A stretch of 64,000 nucleotides of DNA from Burkholderia sp. Ax-1724 (GCF_011752995.1 NZ_VWWL01000022.1:1-64000), one strand, 5' to 3'; counted from the stretch's first letter, positions 25,969-35,664 are shown. Notes: generated by a model not told the origin, from the sequence alone. Numbers and translations are program-made.

Positions 25969-26922
25969 ATGATGACGCGCGCACCGCAACGCCCCGCTCG
26001 GGCGGTCCCCGACCGGATCGAGCCGGCGAGACCCGCCGAAACGGGGCGTGACTTCGAATTCACGTCGGCCGACTTCGCCCGCATCCGCGATCTGATTCAT
26101 CGCTCGGCGGGCATTTCGCTGTCGGATCACAAGCGCGACATGGCGTACAGCCGCCTTGCGCGCCGCTTGCGCGCGCGCGGCCTCGAGACGTTCCGGCAGT
26201 ATCTCGATCTGCTCGAAGCGGAAAACGACCCGGCCGAGTGGGAAGCGTTCACCAACGCGCTGACCACCAACCTCACCGCGTTCTTTCGCGAAGCGCATCA
26301 CTTTCCGATCCTCGCCGACTTCGTGCCGCGCCGCGCGCAGCCGGTTTCCGTGTGGTGCTCGGCCGCCTCGACGGGCGAAGAGCCGTACTCGATCGCGATG
26401 ACGCTGATCGAAGCGCTCGGCGAGAGCGGCGCGCGGCAGGCGTCGGTGCTCGCGACCGACATCGACACCCAGGTGCTCGCGAAGGCCGAGGCCGGCGTCT
26501 ATCCGTTCGACCAGGTCAAGAACCTCTCGCCCGAGCGGCTGAAGCGCTTCTTCCTGAAGGGCACGGGCACGCATGCGGGAATGGTCAAGGTGCGGCCCGA
26601 AGTGCGCGCGCTCGTGCGCTTCGAGCAGTTGAACCTGACCGATCGCGACTACCCGTTGCGCACGCAGTTCGACGCGATCTTCTGCCGCAACGTGATGATC
26701 TATTTCGACAAGCCGACGCAGGCCCAGGTGCTCACGCGCTTCGAGCCGCTGATGAAGCCGGGCGGCCTGCTGTTCGCCGGTCATTCGGAGAACTTCACGT
26801 ACGTGACGCAGGCGTTCCGGCTGCGCGGACAGACCGTCTATGAACTGACGCGCGACGCAGGCGGCGAACGCCCGCCCGCGCGCACTGCGGTGCATCACAC
26901 GACGAGCGGGGTGACAGCATGA
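25969..26922 (+). CDS. cheR: Chemotaxis methyltransferase CheR
   Basis: A 317-aa S-adenosylmethionine-dependent enzyme that methylates glutamates on receptors. The N-terminal helical domain (about 25-95) recognises the receptor. The C-terminal Rossmann domain has WCSAASTGEEPYSIAM (SAM site), ATDIDTQVLAKA and IFCRNVMIYF. Two adjacent ATGs at 25969 and 25972 follow the mcp stop by seven bases with no strong ribosome-binding site. A longer frame inside mcp is unlikely. Its stop overlaps the cheD start (ATGA). Confidence 0.97.
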   Translation: MMTRAPQRPARAVPDRIEPARPAETGRDFEFTSADFARIRDLIHRSAGISLSDHKRDMAYSRLARRLRARGLETFRQYLDLLEAENDPAEWEAFTNALTTNLTAFFREAHHFPILADFVPRRAQPVSVWCSAASTGEEPYSIAMTLIEALGESGARQASVLATDIDTQVLAKAEAGVYPFDQVKNLSPERLKRFFLKGTGTHAGMVKVRPEVRALVRFEQLNLTDRDYPLRTQFDAIFCRNVMIYFDKPTQAQVLTRFEPLMKPGGLLFAGHSENFTYVTQAFRLRGQTVYELTRDAGGERPPARTAVHHTTSGVTA

Positions 26923-27632
26923 GCAGCGCGTTGCCGATCGCATCCAATCTCTACTACGACAACCACTTCAAGCGCCCCGGCGTGAAGCTGTTGCCCAACG
27001 AGTTCTACACGACACACGAGGACATGGTGCTCGTGACCGTGCTCGGCTCGTGCGTCGCGGCCTGCATTCAGGACCGTACCGCCGGTATCGGCGGCATGAA
27101 TCACTTCATGCTGCCCGACGACGGCGCCGACGTCGCGCAGGCCGCGTCGGACTCGATGCGCTACGGCGCTTACGCGATGGAAGTGCTGATCAACGAACTG
27201 ATCAAGGCCGGCGGGCGGCGCGAGCGTTTCGAAGCGAAGGTGTTCGGCGGCGGCGCGGTGCTCGCCGGCATGACGACGATGAACATCGGCGATCGCAACT
27301 CCGAATTCGTGCGCCGCTATCTCGCTACCGAAAAAATCCGCATCGTCGCCGAGGACCTGCAGGGTTCGCATCCGCGCAAGGTCGCGTTCATGCCGCGCAC
27401 GGGCCAGGTGATGGTGAAGAAACTGCGCGTGCAGCAGGAAGCGGGCGTGGCCGAGCGCGAACAGGCGCTCGTGCGGCAAAGCGCCGAAGCGCGCGCCGAG
27501 CGGCTTGCGGCGGCGCGCAGGCGGGTCGAGCTGTTCGCTTCGCCGGCCGCCGCGCGGCCGAGAATCGAACTGTTCGGCGCGAGCCCGCGCCCGACTTATT
27601 CCAACAACGCCAGAACCACAGAGGAGGCGTGA
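26919..27632 (+). CDS. cheD: Chemoreceptor glutamine deamidase CheD with extended tail
   Basis: A 237-aa protein. The CheD core (about 1-170) deamidates receptor glutamines. It has the catalytic Cys in TVLGSCVAACI and the His in GGMNHFMLP, and FGGGAVLAGM is typical. Beyond residue 175 is an Arg/Glu-rich helix followed by two related short stretches, RRVELFASP and PRIELFGASP, making it longer than family members of about 160-200 aa. The ATG overlaps the cheR stop by four bases. Confidence 0.96.
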   Translation: MSSALPIASNLYYDNHFKRPGVKLLPNEFYTTHEDMVLVTVLGSCVAACIQDRTAGIGGMNHFMLPDDGADVAQAASDSMRYGAYAMEVLINELIKAGGRRERFEAKVFGGGAVLAGMTTMNIGDRNSEFVRRYLATEKIRIVAEDLQGSHPRKVAFMPRTGQVMVKKLRVQQEAGVAEREQALVRQSAEARAERLAAARRRVELFASPAAARPRIELFGASPRPTYSNNARTTEEA

Positions 27633-27637
27633 GCGCT

Positions 27638-28726
27638 GTGCAAAAGATCAAGGTACTGTGCGTCGACGATTCGGCGCTGATTCGCAGTCTGATGACCGAG
27701 ATCATCAACGGCCAGCCGGACATGACGGTGGTGGCGACGGCGCCCGACCCGCTCGTCGCGCGCGAACTCATCAAGCAGCACAACCCCGACGTGTTGACGC
27801 TCGACGTCGAAATGCCGCGCATGGACGGCCTCGACTTCCTCGAAAAGCTGATGCGCCTGCGGCCGATGCCGGTCGTGATGGTGTCGTCGCTGACCGAGCG
27901 CGGCAACGAAATCACGCTGCGCGCGCTCGAACTGGGCGCGGTCGATTTCGTGACCAAGCCGAAGGTGGGCATTCGCGACGGCATGCTCGACTACGCGGAA
28001 AAGCTCGCCGACAAGGTGCGCGCGGCCGCCCGCGCGCGCGTGCGCCAGGCCGCGCCCGTGCAGCATGCGGCCGCGCACGCCGCGCATGCGCCGGCCGGCA
28101 ACACGCCGCTCTTCAACAACCCGTTGCTGAGTACCGAGAAGCTCATCATCGTTGGCGCGTCGACGGGCGGCACCGAGGCGATCCGCGAAGTGCTCGTGCC
28201 GCTGCCGCCCGACGCGCCCGCGGTGCTGATCGCGCAGCATATGCCGCCGGGCTTCACGAAATCTTTCGCGCAACGCCTCAATGGTTTGTGCCGGATTACC
28301 GTTAAAGAAGCGGAGCACGGCGAGCGCGTGCTGCCGGGGCATGCGTATATCGCGCCCGGCCACGCGCATCTGCTGCTCGCGAGGAGCGGCGCGAACTATA
28401 TCGCGCACCTGTCCGACGACCCGCCGGTGAACCGGCATCGTCCGTCGGTCGACGTGCTGTTCAGATCGGCCGCGCAGCATGCGGGCAAGAACGCGGTCGG
28501 CGTGATTCTGACCGGCATGGGGCGCGATGGCGCGGCCGGTCTGCTGGAGATGAAAAGGGCCGGTGCCTATACGCTGGCGCAGGACGAAGCGAGCTGCATC
28601 GTGTTCGGCATGCCGCGCGAGGCGATCGCGCTCGGCGCCGCCGACGAAATCGCCGCGCTGCCGGAAATGAGCCGGCGCGTGATGGCGCGTTTGTCGTCGA
28701 TGGGCGAACGCGTTCAGCGGGTATGA
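27638..28726 (+). CDS. cheB: Chemotaxis methylesterase/deamidase response regulator CheB
   Basis: A 362-aa protein that removes receptor methyl groups when phosphorylated by CheA. The receiver domain (about 1-120) has CVDDSALIRS, DVEMPRMDG and TKPK. The C-terminal alpha/beta esterase (about 165-355) has the triad in GASTGG (Ser), AQHMPPGF (His) and LTGMGRDGA (Asp). Two in-frame GTG codons exist. 27638 is chosen because the GAGGAGG site ends ten bases before it and only one base before the other (27629). Confidence 0.97.
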   Translation: MQKIKVLCVDDSALIRSLMTEIINGQPDMTVVATAPDPLVARELIKQHNPDVLTLDVEMPRMDGLDFLEKLMRLRPMPVVMVSSLTERGNEITLRALELGAVDFVTKPKVGIRDGMLDYAEKLADKVRAAARARVRQAAPVQHAAAHAAHAPAGNTPLFNNPLLSTEKLIIVGASTGGTEAIREVLVPLPPDAPAVLIAQHMPPGFTKSFAQRLNGLCRITVKEAEHGERVLPGHAYIAPGHAHLLLARSGANYIAHLSDDPPVNRHRPSVDVLFRSAAQHAGKNAVGVILTGMGRDGAAGLLEMKRAGAYTLAQDEASCIVFGMPREAIALGAADEIAALPEMSRRVMARLSSMGERVQRV

Positions 28727-28786
28727 TGCGCCCGCGTAGATTGAGGCGGCCACTCGCCGCATCATGAATCAAGAAAGGGAATAGAA

Positions 28787-29182
28787 ATGGATAAGGGAAT
28801 GAAGATTCTGGTGGTTGACGATTTTCCGACGATGCGCCGGATCGTCCGCAATCTGCTCAAGGAGCTCGGCTACGCGAACGTCGACGAGGCGGAAGACGGC
28901 CAGGCCGGTCTCGCGCGTCTGCGCGGCGGCAGCTACGACTTCGTGATCTCCGACTGGAACATGCCGAACCTCGACGGTCTCGCGATGCTCAAGGAAATCC
29001 GCGTCGACGCCAATCTCTCGCATCTGCCGGTGCTGATGGTGACGGCCGAGTCGAAGAAGGAAAACATCATCGCCGCGGCCCAGGCCGGCGCGAGCGGTTA
29101 CGTCGTCAAGCCGTTCACGGCCGCGACGCTCGACGAGAAGCTCAACAAGATTCTCGAGAAGATGGCGAAAGCCGGGAGCTGA
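28787..29182 (+). CDS. cheY: Chemotaxis response regulator CheY
   Basis: A 131-aa receiver domain closely resembling enterobacterial CheY (KILVVDDFPTMRRIVRNLLK, DFVISDWNMPNLDGL, VTAESKKENI, YVVKPFTA). Phospho-CheY binds FliM (MSQEEVDALL at its N-terminus here) and changes motor direction. The acceptor Asp is in SDWNMP. It is immediately followed by its phosphatase cheZ. Confidence 0.98.
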   Translation: MDKGMKILVVDDFPTMRRIVRNLLKELGYANVDEAEDGQAGLARLRGGSYDFVISDWNMPNLDGLAMLKEIRVDANLSHLPVLMVTAESKKENIIAAAQAGASGYVVKPFTAATLDEKLNKILEKMAKAGS

Positions 29183-29183
29183 C

Positions 29184-29894
29184 GTGACTGCGCCGACCCA
29201 AACGCCTGGCGCCGACGCGGCCCAAGAGAGCGGCGACTTCGCATCGGACCGCATCCTCGCGCGCATCGGCCAGCTGACGCGCACGCTGCGCGATTCGATG
29301 CGCGAACTCGGGCTCGACAAGCACGTCGAGCGCGCGGCCGAAGCCGTGCCCGATGCGCGCGACCGCCTGAAGTACATCGCCAACATGACCGAGCAGGCCG
29401 CCGAGCGCGTGCTGTCGGCGATCGACATCGCGAAGCCGGTGCAGGAGCAATTGCGCGAGGACGCGGGCGAACTCGACGCGCGCTGGGAGCAGTGGTACGC
29501 GGCGCCGATCGAGCGCGAGGAAGTGCGCGCGCTCATGAACGACACGCGCACGTTCCTGCGCGGCGTGCCCGAGGCGACCAGCGCGACCAATGCGCAGTTG
29601 ATGGAGATCATGCTCGCGCAGGACTTCCAGGACCTGACCGGCCAGGTGATCAAGAAGATCACCGAGGTCGTGTATCTGATCGAGCAGCAGCTGCTCGGCG
29701 TGCTCGTCGAGAACATCGCGCTCGAGCGGCGCGAGCAGTTCGCGGCGAACGCGGCGGCGCTCGCGGCCGAGGTGTCGCCGACCGGCAGCCCCGAGCATCT
29801 GCTGAACGGTCCGCAGATCAATCCGGAAAGCAAAACCGACGTGGTGCAGGATCAATCGCAGGTCGACGATCTGCTCGCAAGCCTCGGCTTCTGA
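29184..29894 (+). CDS. cheZ: CheY-P phosphatase CheZ
   Basis: A 236-aa long helical-hairpin protein that speeds dephosphorylation of CheY. The active region AQDFQDLTGQVIKK contains the catalytic Asp and Gln. The C-terminal DDLLASLGF is the helix that binds CheY. It starts with GTG one base after the cheY stop. It is the last gene of the motA-che operon. Confidence 0.97.
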   Translation: MTAPTQTPGADAAQESGDFASDRILARIGQLTRTLRDSMRELGLDKHVERAAEAVPDARDRLKYIANMTEQAAERVLSAIDIAKPVQEQLREDAGELDARWEQWYAAPIEREEVRALMNDTRTFLRGVPEATSATNAQLMEIMLAQDFQDLTGQVIKKITEVVYLIEQQLLGVLVENIALERREQFAANAAALAAEVSPTGSPEHLLNGPQINPESKTDVVQDQSQVDDLLASLGF

Positions 29895-30171
29895 GGCCGG
29901 CGCGCGCGTTGGCGAGCCCGCCCGTTGCAGACGGTTTCCTGTCTGTAATGGACGGTAAGGCCTACGCGCGTTCGCGCCCTCTGCAGGCCGGCATCAGGCG
30001 CAGGCATACTACGAGGTCGAAGCGCGGCACGGCGTTCCGGCAGCGTCGGGCGGTCACCCGATGAGGTAGACTCCCCAAGGTTGCGAGCGGGGCTGTGCCG
30101 TATCATCTGCCTACCTGCGGCCGGTTCGCGCGACGCGTGCGCCGCGCTCGCAGTCCAGGAGGAGCATCGTT

Positions 30172-30720
30172 ATGCGCAGTCGTGTACGTCGCGCCGTGCA
30201 AGCCGTGGCGCTGGTTTTACCGTGTTCTCTCGCGGCCTTGATGGCCGCGCAGTCCGCTCATGCGGCACTCGGCGCCGCGCCGATGACGCCGCCCGCGGAC
30301 GCTTCGGTTTCTTCCCGCGTGGTGCAGCCCGCCAGTAGCGCGGCGCAGAGCGTGATGCGCTCGGCATCGAGTGCGGCTTCCGCCGCGTCATCCACGGCGG
30401 CTTCCTATACGGTGCGCGAGACCACGTTCGGCAACGGCACCGTGGTCCGCGAATATCTTGCCGCCAACGGCTCCGTGTTCGGCATCGCGTGGCATGGTCC
30501 GCAAATGCCCGATCTCAATGATCTGCTCGGTAGTTATTTCCCGCAGTACGTGGCGGGCGTGAAGGCCGCGCGCGCGGCGCGCGGCAATGCGCGCGGTCCG
30601 GTCAGCGTCGAGCAGAGCGGACTCGTGGTGCAGTCGGCCGGCCACATGGGCGCGTTCAGCGGCGTCGCGTGGCTGCCGTCCGCGCTGCCCGCCGGTGTCA
30701 GCGGCTCCGATATCCAGTAA
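30172..30720 (+). CDS. Exported DUF2844-type protein
   Basis: A 182-aa protein with a Sec signal peptide (about 1-31, ending in AHA). A Ser/Ala-rich spacer follows, then a conserved-looking domain from about residue 80 (YTVRETTFGNGTVVREYL, then VFGIAWHGPQMPDL). I recognise it as DUF2844, a family of unknown function found in Burkholderiaceae next to DUF3443. It is probably periplasmic. Its stop is 11 bases before the partner gene. An AGGAGGA site precedes the ATG. Confidence 0.85.
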   Translation: MRSRVRRAVQAVALVLPCSLAALMAAQSAHAALGAAPMTPPADASVSSRVVQPASSAAQSVMRSASSAASAASSTAASYTVRETTFGNGTVVREYLAANGSVFGIAWHGPQMPDLNDLLGSYFPQYVAGVKAARAARGNARGPVSVEQSGLVVQSAGHMGAFSGVAWLPSALPAGVSGSDIQ

Positions 30721-30731
30721 TGAGGACGACG

Positions 30732-32060
30732 ATGCGAACCATGCACACGATCGCCAAAGTCAAAGGCTGGAAGCAGGCCATGCTGGCCGTATTCGCTGTC
30801 GTGCTCGCGGCCACGCTCGCCGCATGCGGCGGCGGTGGCGGTGGCGGCGGCGACAACAACTCCAGTTCCAGCAACAACGGCTCGAGCACGCTGAACGGCG
30901 GCTCGCTGCCGGCCAGCCCGACCCAGCAGCCGATCGCCTCGAGCGCCGCGAACACGGTGCCGATCACGGTCGGCGCCGGGGTGAGCGGCGTGCCGAATAT
31001 TCCGGCCGTCAGCGTGACGATCTGCGTGCCGGGCACGAGCAACTGCCAGACGATCAACAACATCCAGCTCGACACCGGCTCGTTCGGGCTGCGCGTGGTG
31101 AGCTCGGTGCTCAATCAGTCGCTGCTCGCCGCGTTGCCGACGAGCGCGTCGGCGAGCGATGGCGCGCCGCTCGCCGAATGCGCGACGTTCGCCGACGGCT
31201 ACACGTGGGGCTCCGTGCGTACCGCGATCGTCAAGGTGGGCGGCGAGACGACGAGCGCGAGCGGCATCCCGCTGCAGATCATCGGCGACATGAACGCGAG
31301 CACGATACCCGCGCGCGGCTGCGGCAGCGGCCCGGCCGAGAACACGGCCAGCGAGCTCGGCGCGAACGGCATTCTCGGCGTGGGCACCGCGCCCATCGAT
31401 TGCGGCGCCACCTGCGCGAATGCCGCCACCGCGGCGACCTACAGCAACTACTTCGCCTGCCCGAGCGGCGCGTCCTGCATACGCGCGGCGGTGCAGACCA
31501 CGCAGCAGGTCGCCAATCCGGTGGCGAATTTCCTCGCCGACAACAACGGCGTGATCGTGCAGATGCCGCCGCTGCCCGACGCCGGCGCGCCATCGGCGAA
31601 CGGTACGCTCGTGTTCGGCATCGGCACGCAGTCGAACAACGCGCTCGCCGCCGCGCAGACCTTCACGACCGACCCGTACGGCGACCTGAACAGCAGCGTG
31701 TACAACGGCACGACGGTGCAGGCGTTCCTCGATTCCGGCTCGAACGGCTACTTCTTCGCCGATAGTTCGCTCGCGCTGTGCGGCAGCAACTTCCCGGGCT
31801 TCTACTGCCCGTCGTCGGCGCAAACCCGCTCGGTCAAGCTGGTCGGCCTGAACAACGCCTCGACAACGGCCAGCATCGGCATCGTGAGCGCGGCGACGCT
31901 GTTCGGCAACGCCGCCAACTATGCGTTCAACGACCTCGCCGGCCAGATCGGCGGCAACAGCAGCTTCGACCTCGGTCTGCCGTTCTTCTATGGCCGCTAC
32001 GTGTACTACGGCATCGACAAGACCGCGAACGGCGGGGCCGCGCCTTTCGTCGCCTTCTGA
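30732..32060 (+). CDS. DUF3443-type lipoprotein with pepsin-like aspartic protease signatures
   Basis: A 442-aa lipoprotein. The lipobox LAAC puts the modified Cys at residue 32, followed by a Gly/Asn/Ser-rich tether. I place it in DUF3443. By eye it carries the landmarks of a bilobal aspartic protease in order: LDTGSFGLR (Asp114), GILGVG near 213, LDSGSNGYFF (Asp334), and a C-terminal LPFFYGRYVYYGID that resembles the last strands of pepsins. Several Cys pairs could form disulphides. The start is ATG 30732 because GAGGA lies five bases upstream; ATG 30720 overlaps the previous stop but has no such site. It probably acts at the envelope. Proteolytic activity is not shown. Confidence 0.85.
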   Translation: MRTMHTIAKVKGWKQAMLAVFAVVLAATLAACGGGGGGGGDNNSSSSNNGSSTLNGGSLPASPTQQPIASSAANTVPITVGAGVSGVPNIPAVSVTICVPGTSNCQTINNIQLDTGSFGLRVVSSVLNQSLLAALPTSASASDGAPLAECATFADGYTWGSVRTAIVKVGGETTSASGIPLQIIGDMNASTIPARGCGSGPAENTASELGANGILGVGTAPIDCGATCANAATAATYSNYFACPSGASCIRAAVQTTQQVANPVANFLADNNGVIVQMPPLPDAGAPSANGTLVFGIGTQSNNALAAAQTFTTDPYGDLNSSVYNGTTVQAFLDSGSNGYFFADSSLALCGSNFPGFYCPSSAQTRSVKLVGLNNASTTASIGIVSAATLFGNAANYAFNDLAGQIGGNSSFDLGLPFFYGRYVYYGIDKTANGGAAPFVAF

Positions 32061-32101
32061 GCGTTTCGAGCGCCCAGCCGGACGTCGGGCCGGCTGAATC
32101 C

Positions 32102-32123
32102 CGGGCCGGGACACCCCGGCCCG
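32102..32123 (+). terminator. GC-rich hairpin after the DUF3443 gene
   Basis: CGGGCCGGG (32102-32110) and CCCGGCCCG (32115-32123) form a 9-bp stem with a 4-base loop, 41 bases past the stop. A second stem, AGCCGG/CCGGCT, lies just before. There is no T-run, so the terminator role is probable only. Confidence 0.45.
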
Positions 32124-32280
32124 AAGTCCGGCAGGCTGCGCGAGATCGCGTGGCCTGACGGGCCATCCGTCGAAATACCCCGGTTTCTCCGCCCTTATCC
32201 GCCGATCGGCGCTTGCGTCGAGCGGGAATAATCGCTCTCACTGGAAAGAGGCGCCGTGCCTCGGCCGACTGGAGAGCTTC

Positions 32281-33525
32281 GTGGCAGAGGATAGCGACCT
32301 CGAAAAAACCGAATCCGCCACTCCCCGGCGCCTGCAGAAGGCGCGCGAGGAAGGGCAGGTCGCGCGTTCGCGGGAGCTGTCGACGTTCGCCTTGCTGGCG
32401 GCGGGGTTCTACGGCGTGTGGGGTCTGTCCGGCCAGATCGGCGATCATCTCGAGGCGATGTTGCGCGCCTCGTTCGCGTTCAATCACGCGAGCACGTTCG
32501 ACGCCAACCGCATGCTGAGCGGCGCCGGCTCGGCCGCGCGCGAAGGGCTCTATGCGTTGCTGCCGATTCTCGGCCTGACCGGCGCGGCCGCGCTGCTCGC
32601 GCCGATGGCGCTCGGCGGCTGGCAGCTTTCGGCGAAAGGGCTCGAACCGAAGTTCAGCCGGCTCAATCCGGTCGAGGGCCTGGGCCGCATCTTTTCGATC
32701 AACGGACCGATCCAGCTCGGCATGTCGATCGCGAAGACGCTCGTGGTCGGGCTGATCGGCGGCACGGCGATCTGGAACCGTCGCGAGGCATTCCTCGCGC
32801 TCGCGACGCAGCCGCTCCATCTCGCGCTCGCCAACTCCGTGCATCTGATCGCCGTGTGCTGCGGCATGACGGTGGCGGGCATGTTCGCGGTGGCCGCGCT
32901 CGACGTGCCGTACCAGCTCTGGCAGTTCCACAAGAAGCTGCGCATGACCAAGGAAGAGGTGAAGCGCGAGCATCGCGAGAGCGAAGGCGATCCGCACATC
33001 AAGGGCAAGATTCGCCAGCAGCAGCGCGCGATTGCGCGGCGCCGGATGATGGCGCAGGTGCCGAAGGCCGACGTCGTCGTGACGAACCCGACGCACTTCG
33101 CAGTCGCGCTGCAATACACCGACGGCGAGATGCGCGCGCCGAAGGTGGTCGCGAAGGGCGTGAACCTCGTGGCCGCGCGGATTCGCGAACTCGCCGCCGA
33201 ACACAACGTGCCGCTGCTCGAAGCGCCGCCGCTCGCGCGGGCGCTCTATCACAACGTCGAGCTGAATCGCGAGATTCCGGGGCCGCTCTATGGCGCGGTC
33301 GCCGAGGTGCTCGCGTGGGTCTATCAGCTGCGGCGCTTCAGGACCGAAGGCGGCGCGGTGCCGGTCGCGCCGACCGAACTCGACGTGCCTGCCGAACTCG
33401 ACAAGGGCGGCATATCGGACGACGACGCGGCCGAAGACGCAGACGACGCGGCCGCGGAAGCCGCCGACACGCTCGACCCCGCTAGCGACGACACGAACAA
33501 CGCCAACAAGGGAGCCTCCGCATGA
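32281..33525 (+). CDS. flhB: Flagellar export switch protein FlhB
   Basis: A 414-aa inner-membrane component of the flagellar type III export gate with four membrane helices in the first 215 residues. The cytoplasmic domain has the autocleavage motif in VVVTNPTHFAVAL (Asn269-Pro-Thr-His), which switches export from hook to filament substrates. The C-terminal 50 residues are acidic and Ala-rich. It begins with GTG after a GGAGAG site. Its stop overlaps the flhA start (ATGA). Confidence 0.98.
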   Translation: MAEDSDLEKTESATPRRLQKAREEGQVARSRELSTFALLAAGFYGVWGLSGQIGDHLEAMLRASFAFNHASTFDANRMLSGAGSAAREGLYALLPILGLTGAAALLAPMALGGWQLSAKGLEPKFSRLNPVEGLGRIFSINGPIQLGMSIAKTLVVGLIGGTAIWNRREAFLALATQPLHLALANSVHLIAVCCGMTVAGMFAVAALDVPYQLWQFHKKLRMTKEEVKREHRESEGDPHIKGKIRQQQRAIARRRMMAQVPKADVVVTNPTHFAVALQYTDGEMRAPKVVAKGVNLVAARIRELAAEHNVPLLEAPPLARALYHNVELNREIPGPLYGAVAEVLAWVYQLRRFRTEGGAVPVAPTELDVPAELDKGGISDDDAAEDADDAAAEAADTLDPASDDTNNANKGASA

Positions 33526-35624
33526 ACGCTCGCGCCGGTTTCCTCGGCCGACGGCCGGATGCCTTGAGCAGCACCAATCTGCGCGCCCTCGCCGGGCCGG
33601 TGCTGATCTGCATGATCCTCGGCATGATGATTCTGCCGTTGCCGCCGTTCCTGCTGGACCTGCTGTTCACCTTCAACATCGCGCTCTCGGTGATGGTGCT
33701 GCTCGTCAGCATGTACACGATGAAGCCGCTCGACTTCGCCGCATTCCCGAGCGTGCTGCTGTTCTCGACGCTGCTGCGGCTCTCGCTGAACGTCGCCTCG
33801 ACGCGGATCGTGCTGCTCGAAGGCCACACCGGCCCCGATGCGGCCGGCCAGGTGATCGAGTCGTTCGGCCACTTCCTCGTGGGCGGCAACTTCGCGGTCG
33901 GGATCGTCGTGTTCGTGATCCTGATGGTCATCAACTTCATGGTCATCACGAAGGGCGCGGGGCGGATCGCCGAAGTGTCCGCGCGCTTCACGCTCGACGC
34001 GATGCCGGGCAAGCAGATGGCGATCGACGCCGACCTGAACGCGGGGCTCATCAACGAGGAACAGGCGAGGAAGCGCCGCGCCGAAGTCGCCCAGGAAGCC
34101 GAGTTCTACGGCTCGATGGACGGCGCGAGCAAGTTCGTGCGCGGCGATGCGATCGCCGGCCTGCTCATCATGGTCATCAACATCATCGGCGGGCTGATCG
34201 TCGGGATGGTCCAGCACGACATGAGCTTTGCGGCGGCGGGCAAGAACTACACGCTGCTGACGATCGGCGACGGCCTCGTTGCGCAGATTCCGTCGCTCGT
34301 CATTTCGACGGCGGCCGGCGTGATCGTCTCGCGCGTCGCGACCAACGAGGACATCGGCACGCAGCTCACGGGGCAACTGTTCACGAATCCGCGCGTGCTG
34401 ATGATTACGGGCTGCATTCTCGTGCTGATGGGCCTGATTCCGGGCATGCCGCACTTCGCGTTCCTGATTCTCGGCGGCGCGCTGATCCAGCTCGGCCGCA
34501 CGATGAAAAAGCGCGCCGCGGAGCGCAAGAGCAGCACCGCGCTCGCCGAGGTCGCGCCGGCCGCGCTCGCGCCGGTCGAGAACACCGAGGCCAGCTGGGA
34601 CGACGTGACGATGATCGACACGCTCGGCCTCGAAGTCGGCTACCGGCTGATTCCGCTCGTCGACAAGAATTCGGATGGCGAACTGCTCAAGCGCATCAAG
34701 AGCATCCGCAAGAAGTTCGCGCAGGAAATCGGCTTTTTGCCGCCCGTCATTCATATTCGCGACAACCTCGAATTGCGGCCGAACGGCTATCGCATTGCGC
34801 TGAAGGGCGTCGAGATCGGCGCGGGCGAAGCGTATCCGGGCCAGTGGCTCGCGATCAATCCGGGCCAGGTGTCGGCCGCGCTGCCCGGCACGCCGACCCA
34901 GGACCCGGCGTTCGGCCTGCCCGCGATCTGGATCGACACGAACCTGCGCGAACAGGCGCAGGTGTACGGCTACACGGTCGTCGATTCGAGCACGGTGGTG
35001 GCGACGCACCTCAATCACCTCGTCGTCACGCATGCGTCGGAACTGCTCGGCCGCCGCGAAGTGCAGGCGCTGATCGAGCGGATGCAGAAGGACACGCCCT
35101 CGCTCGTCGACGATCTCGTGCCGAAGGCGCTGCCGCTCAATACGCTGCAAAAGGTGCTGCAGAATCTGCTCGAAGAGGGCGTGCCGATTCGCGACATGCG
35201 CACGATTCTCGAAGCGCTCGCCGAGCACGCGGCGAAGATCACCGATGCACACGAACTGACCGCCGCGGTACGCCTCGCGCTGGGCCGCGCGATCACGCAG
35301 CAGTGGTTCCCCGGTACCGGCGACATGCAGGTGATGGGGCTCGACGCGAACCTCGAACGCGTGCTGTCGCAGGCGCTCTCGACCGGACCGAACCCGGGGC
35401 TCGAACCGGGCCTCGCGCATACGCTGCTCGCCGAGACGCAGAAGGCGATGACGCGTCAGCAGAATCTCGGTCTCGCGCCGGTGCTGCTCGTGCAGCACGC
35501 GTTGCGGCCGATGCTCGCGCGCTTCCTGCGCCGCAGCCTGCCGCAACTGAAGGTGCTGTCGTATGCGGAAGTGCCCGACACGAGGCACGTCAAGGTGGTG
35601 AATCTGATCGGCGCGCAGGGCTGA
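33522..35624 (+). CDS. flhA: Flagellar export gate protein FlhA
   Basis: A 700-aa inner-membrane protein. About eight membrane helices fill residues 20-320. The family signature SARFTLDAMPGKQMAIDADL lies around residue 150-170. The large cytoplasmic domain (about 360-700) docks chaperone-substrate complexes. It energises export with the proton-motive force. Translation is coupled to flhB. A strong terminator follows 40 bases downstream. Confidence 0.98.
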   Translation: MNARAGFLGRRPDALSSTNLRALAGPVLICMILGMMILPLPPFLLDLLFTFNIALSVMVLLVSMYTMKPLDFAAFPSVLLFSTLLRLSLNVASTRIVLLEGHTGPDAAGQVIESFGHFLVGGNFAVGIVVFVILMVINFMVITKGAGRIAEVSARFTLDAMPGKQMAIDADLNAGLINEEQARKRRAEVAQEAEFYGSMDGASKFVRGDAIAGLLIMVINIIGGLIVGMVQHDMSFAAAGKNYTLLTIGDGLVAQIPSLVISTAAGVIVSRVATNEDIGTQLTGQLFTNPRVLMITGCILVLMGLIPGMPHFAFLILGGALIQLGRTMKKRAAERKSSTALAEVAPAALAPVENTEASWDDVTMIDTLGLEVGYRLIPLVDKNSDGELLKRIKSIRKKFAQEIGFLPPVIHIRDNLELRPNGYRIALKGVEIGAGEAYPGQWLAINPGQVSAALPGTPTQDPAFGLPAIWIDTNLREQAQVYGYTVVDSSTVVATHLNHLVVTHASELLGRREVQALIERMQKDTPSLVDDLVPKALPLNTLQKVLQNLLEEGVPIRDMRTILEALAEHAAKITDAHELTAAVRLALGRAITQQWFPGTGDMQVMGLDANLERVLSQALSTGPNPGLEPGLAHTLLAETQKAMTRQQNLGLAPVLLVQHALRPMLARFLRRSLPQLKVLSYAEVPDTRHVKVVNLIGAQG

Positions 35625-35664
35625 GCGGCTTGGCGTGCGTGCGGGCGTGTGCATTGACGGCGGA

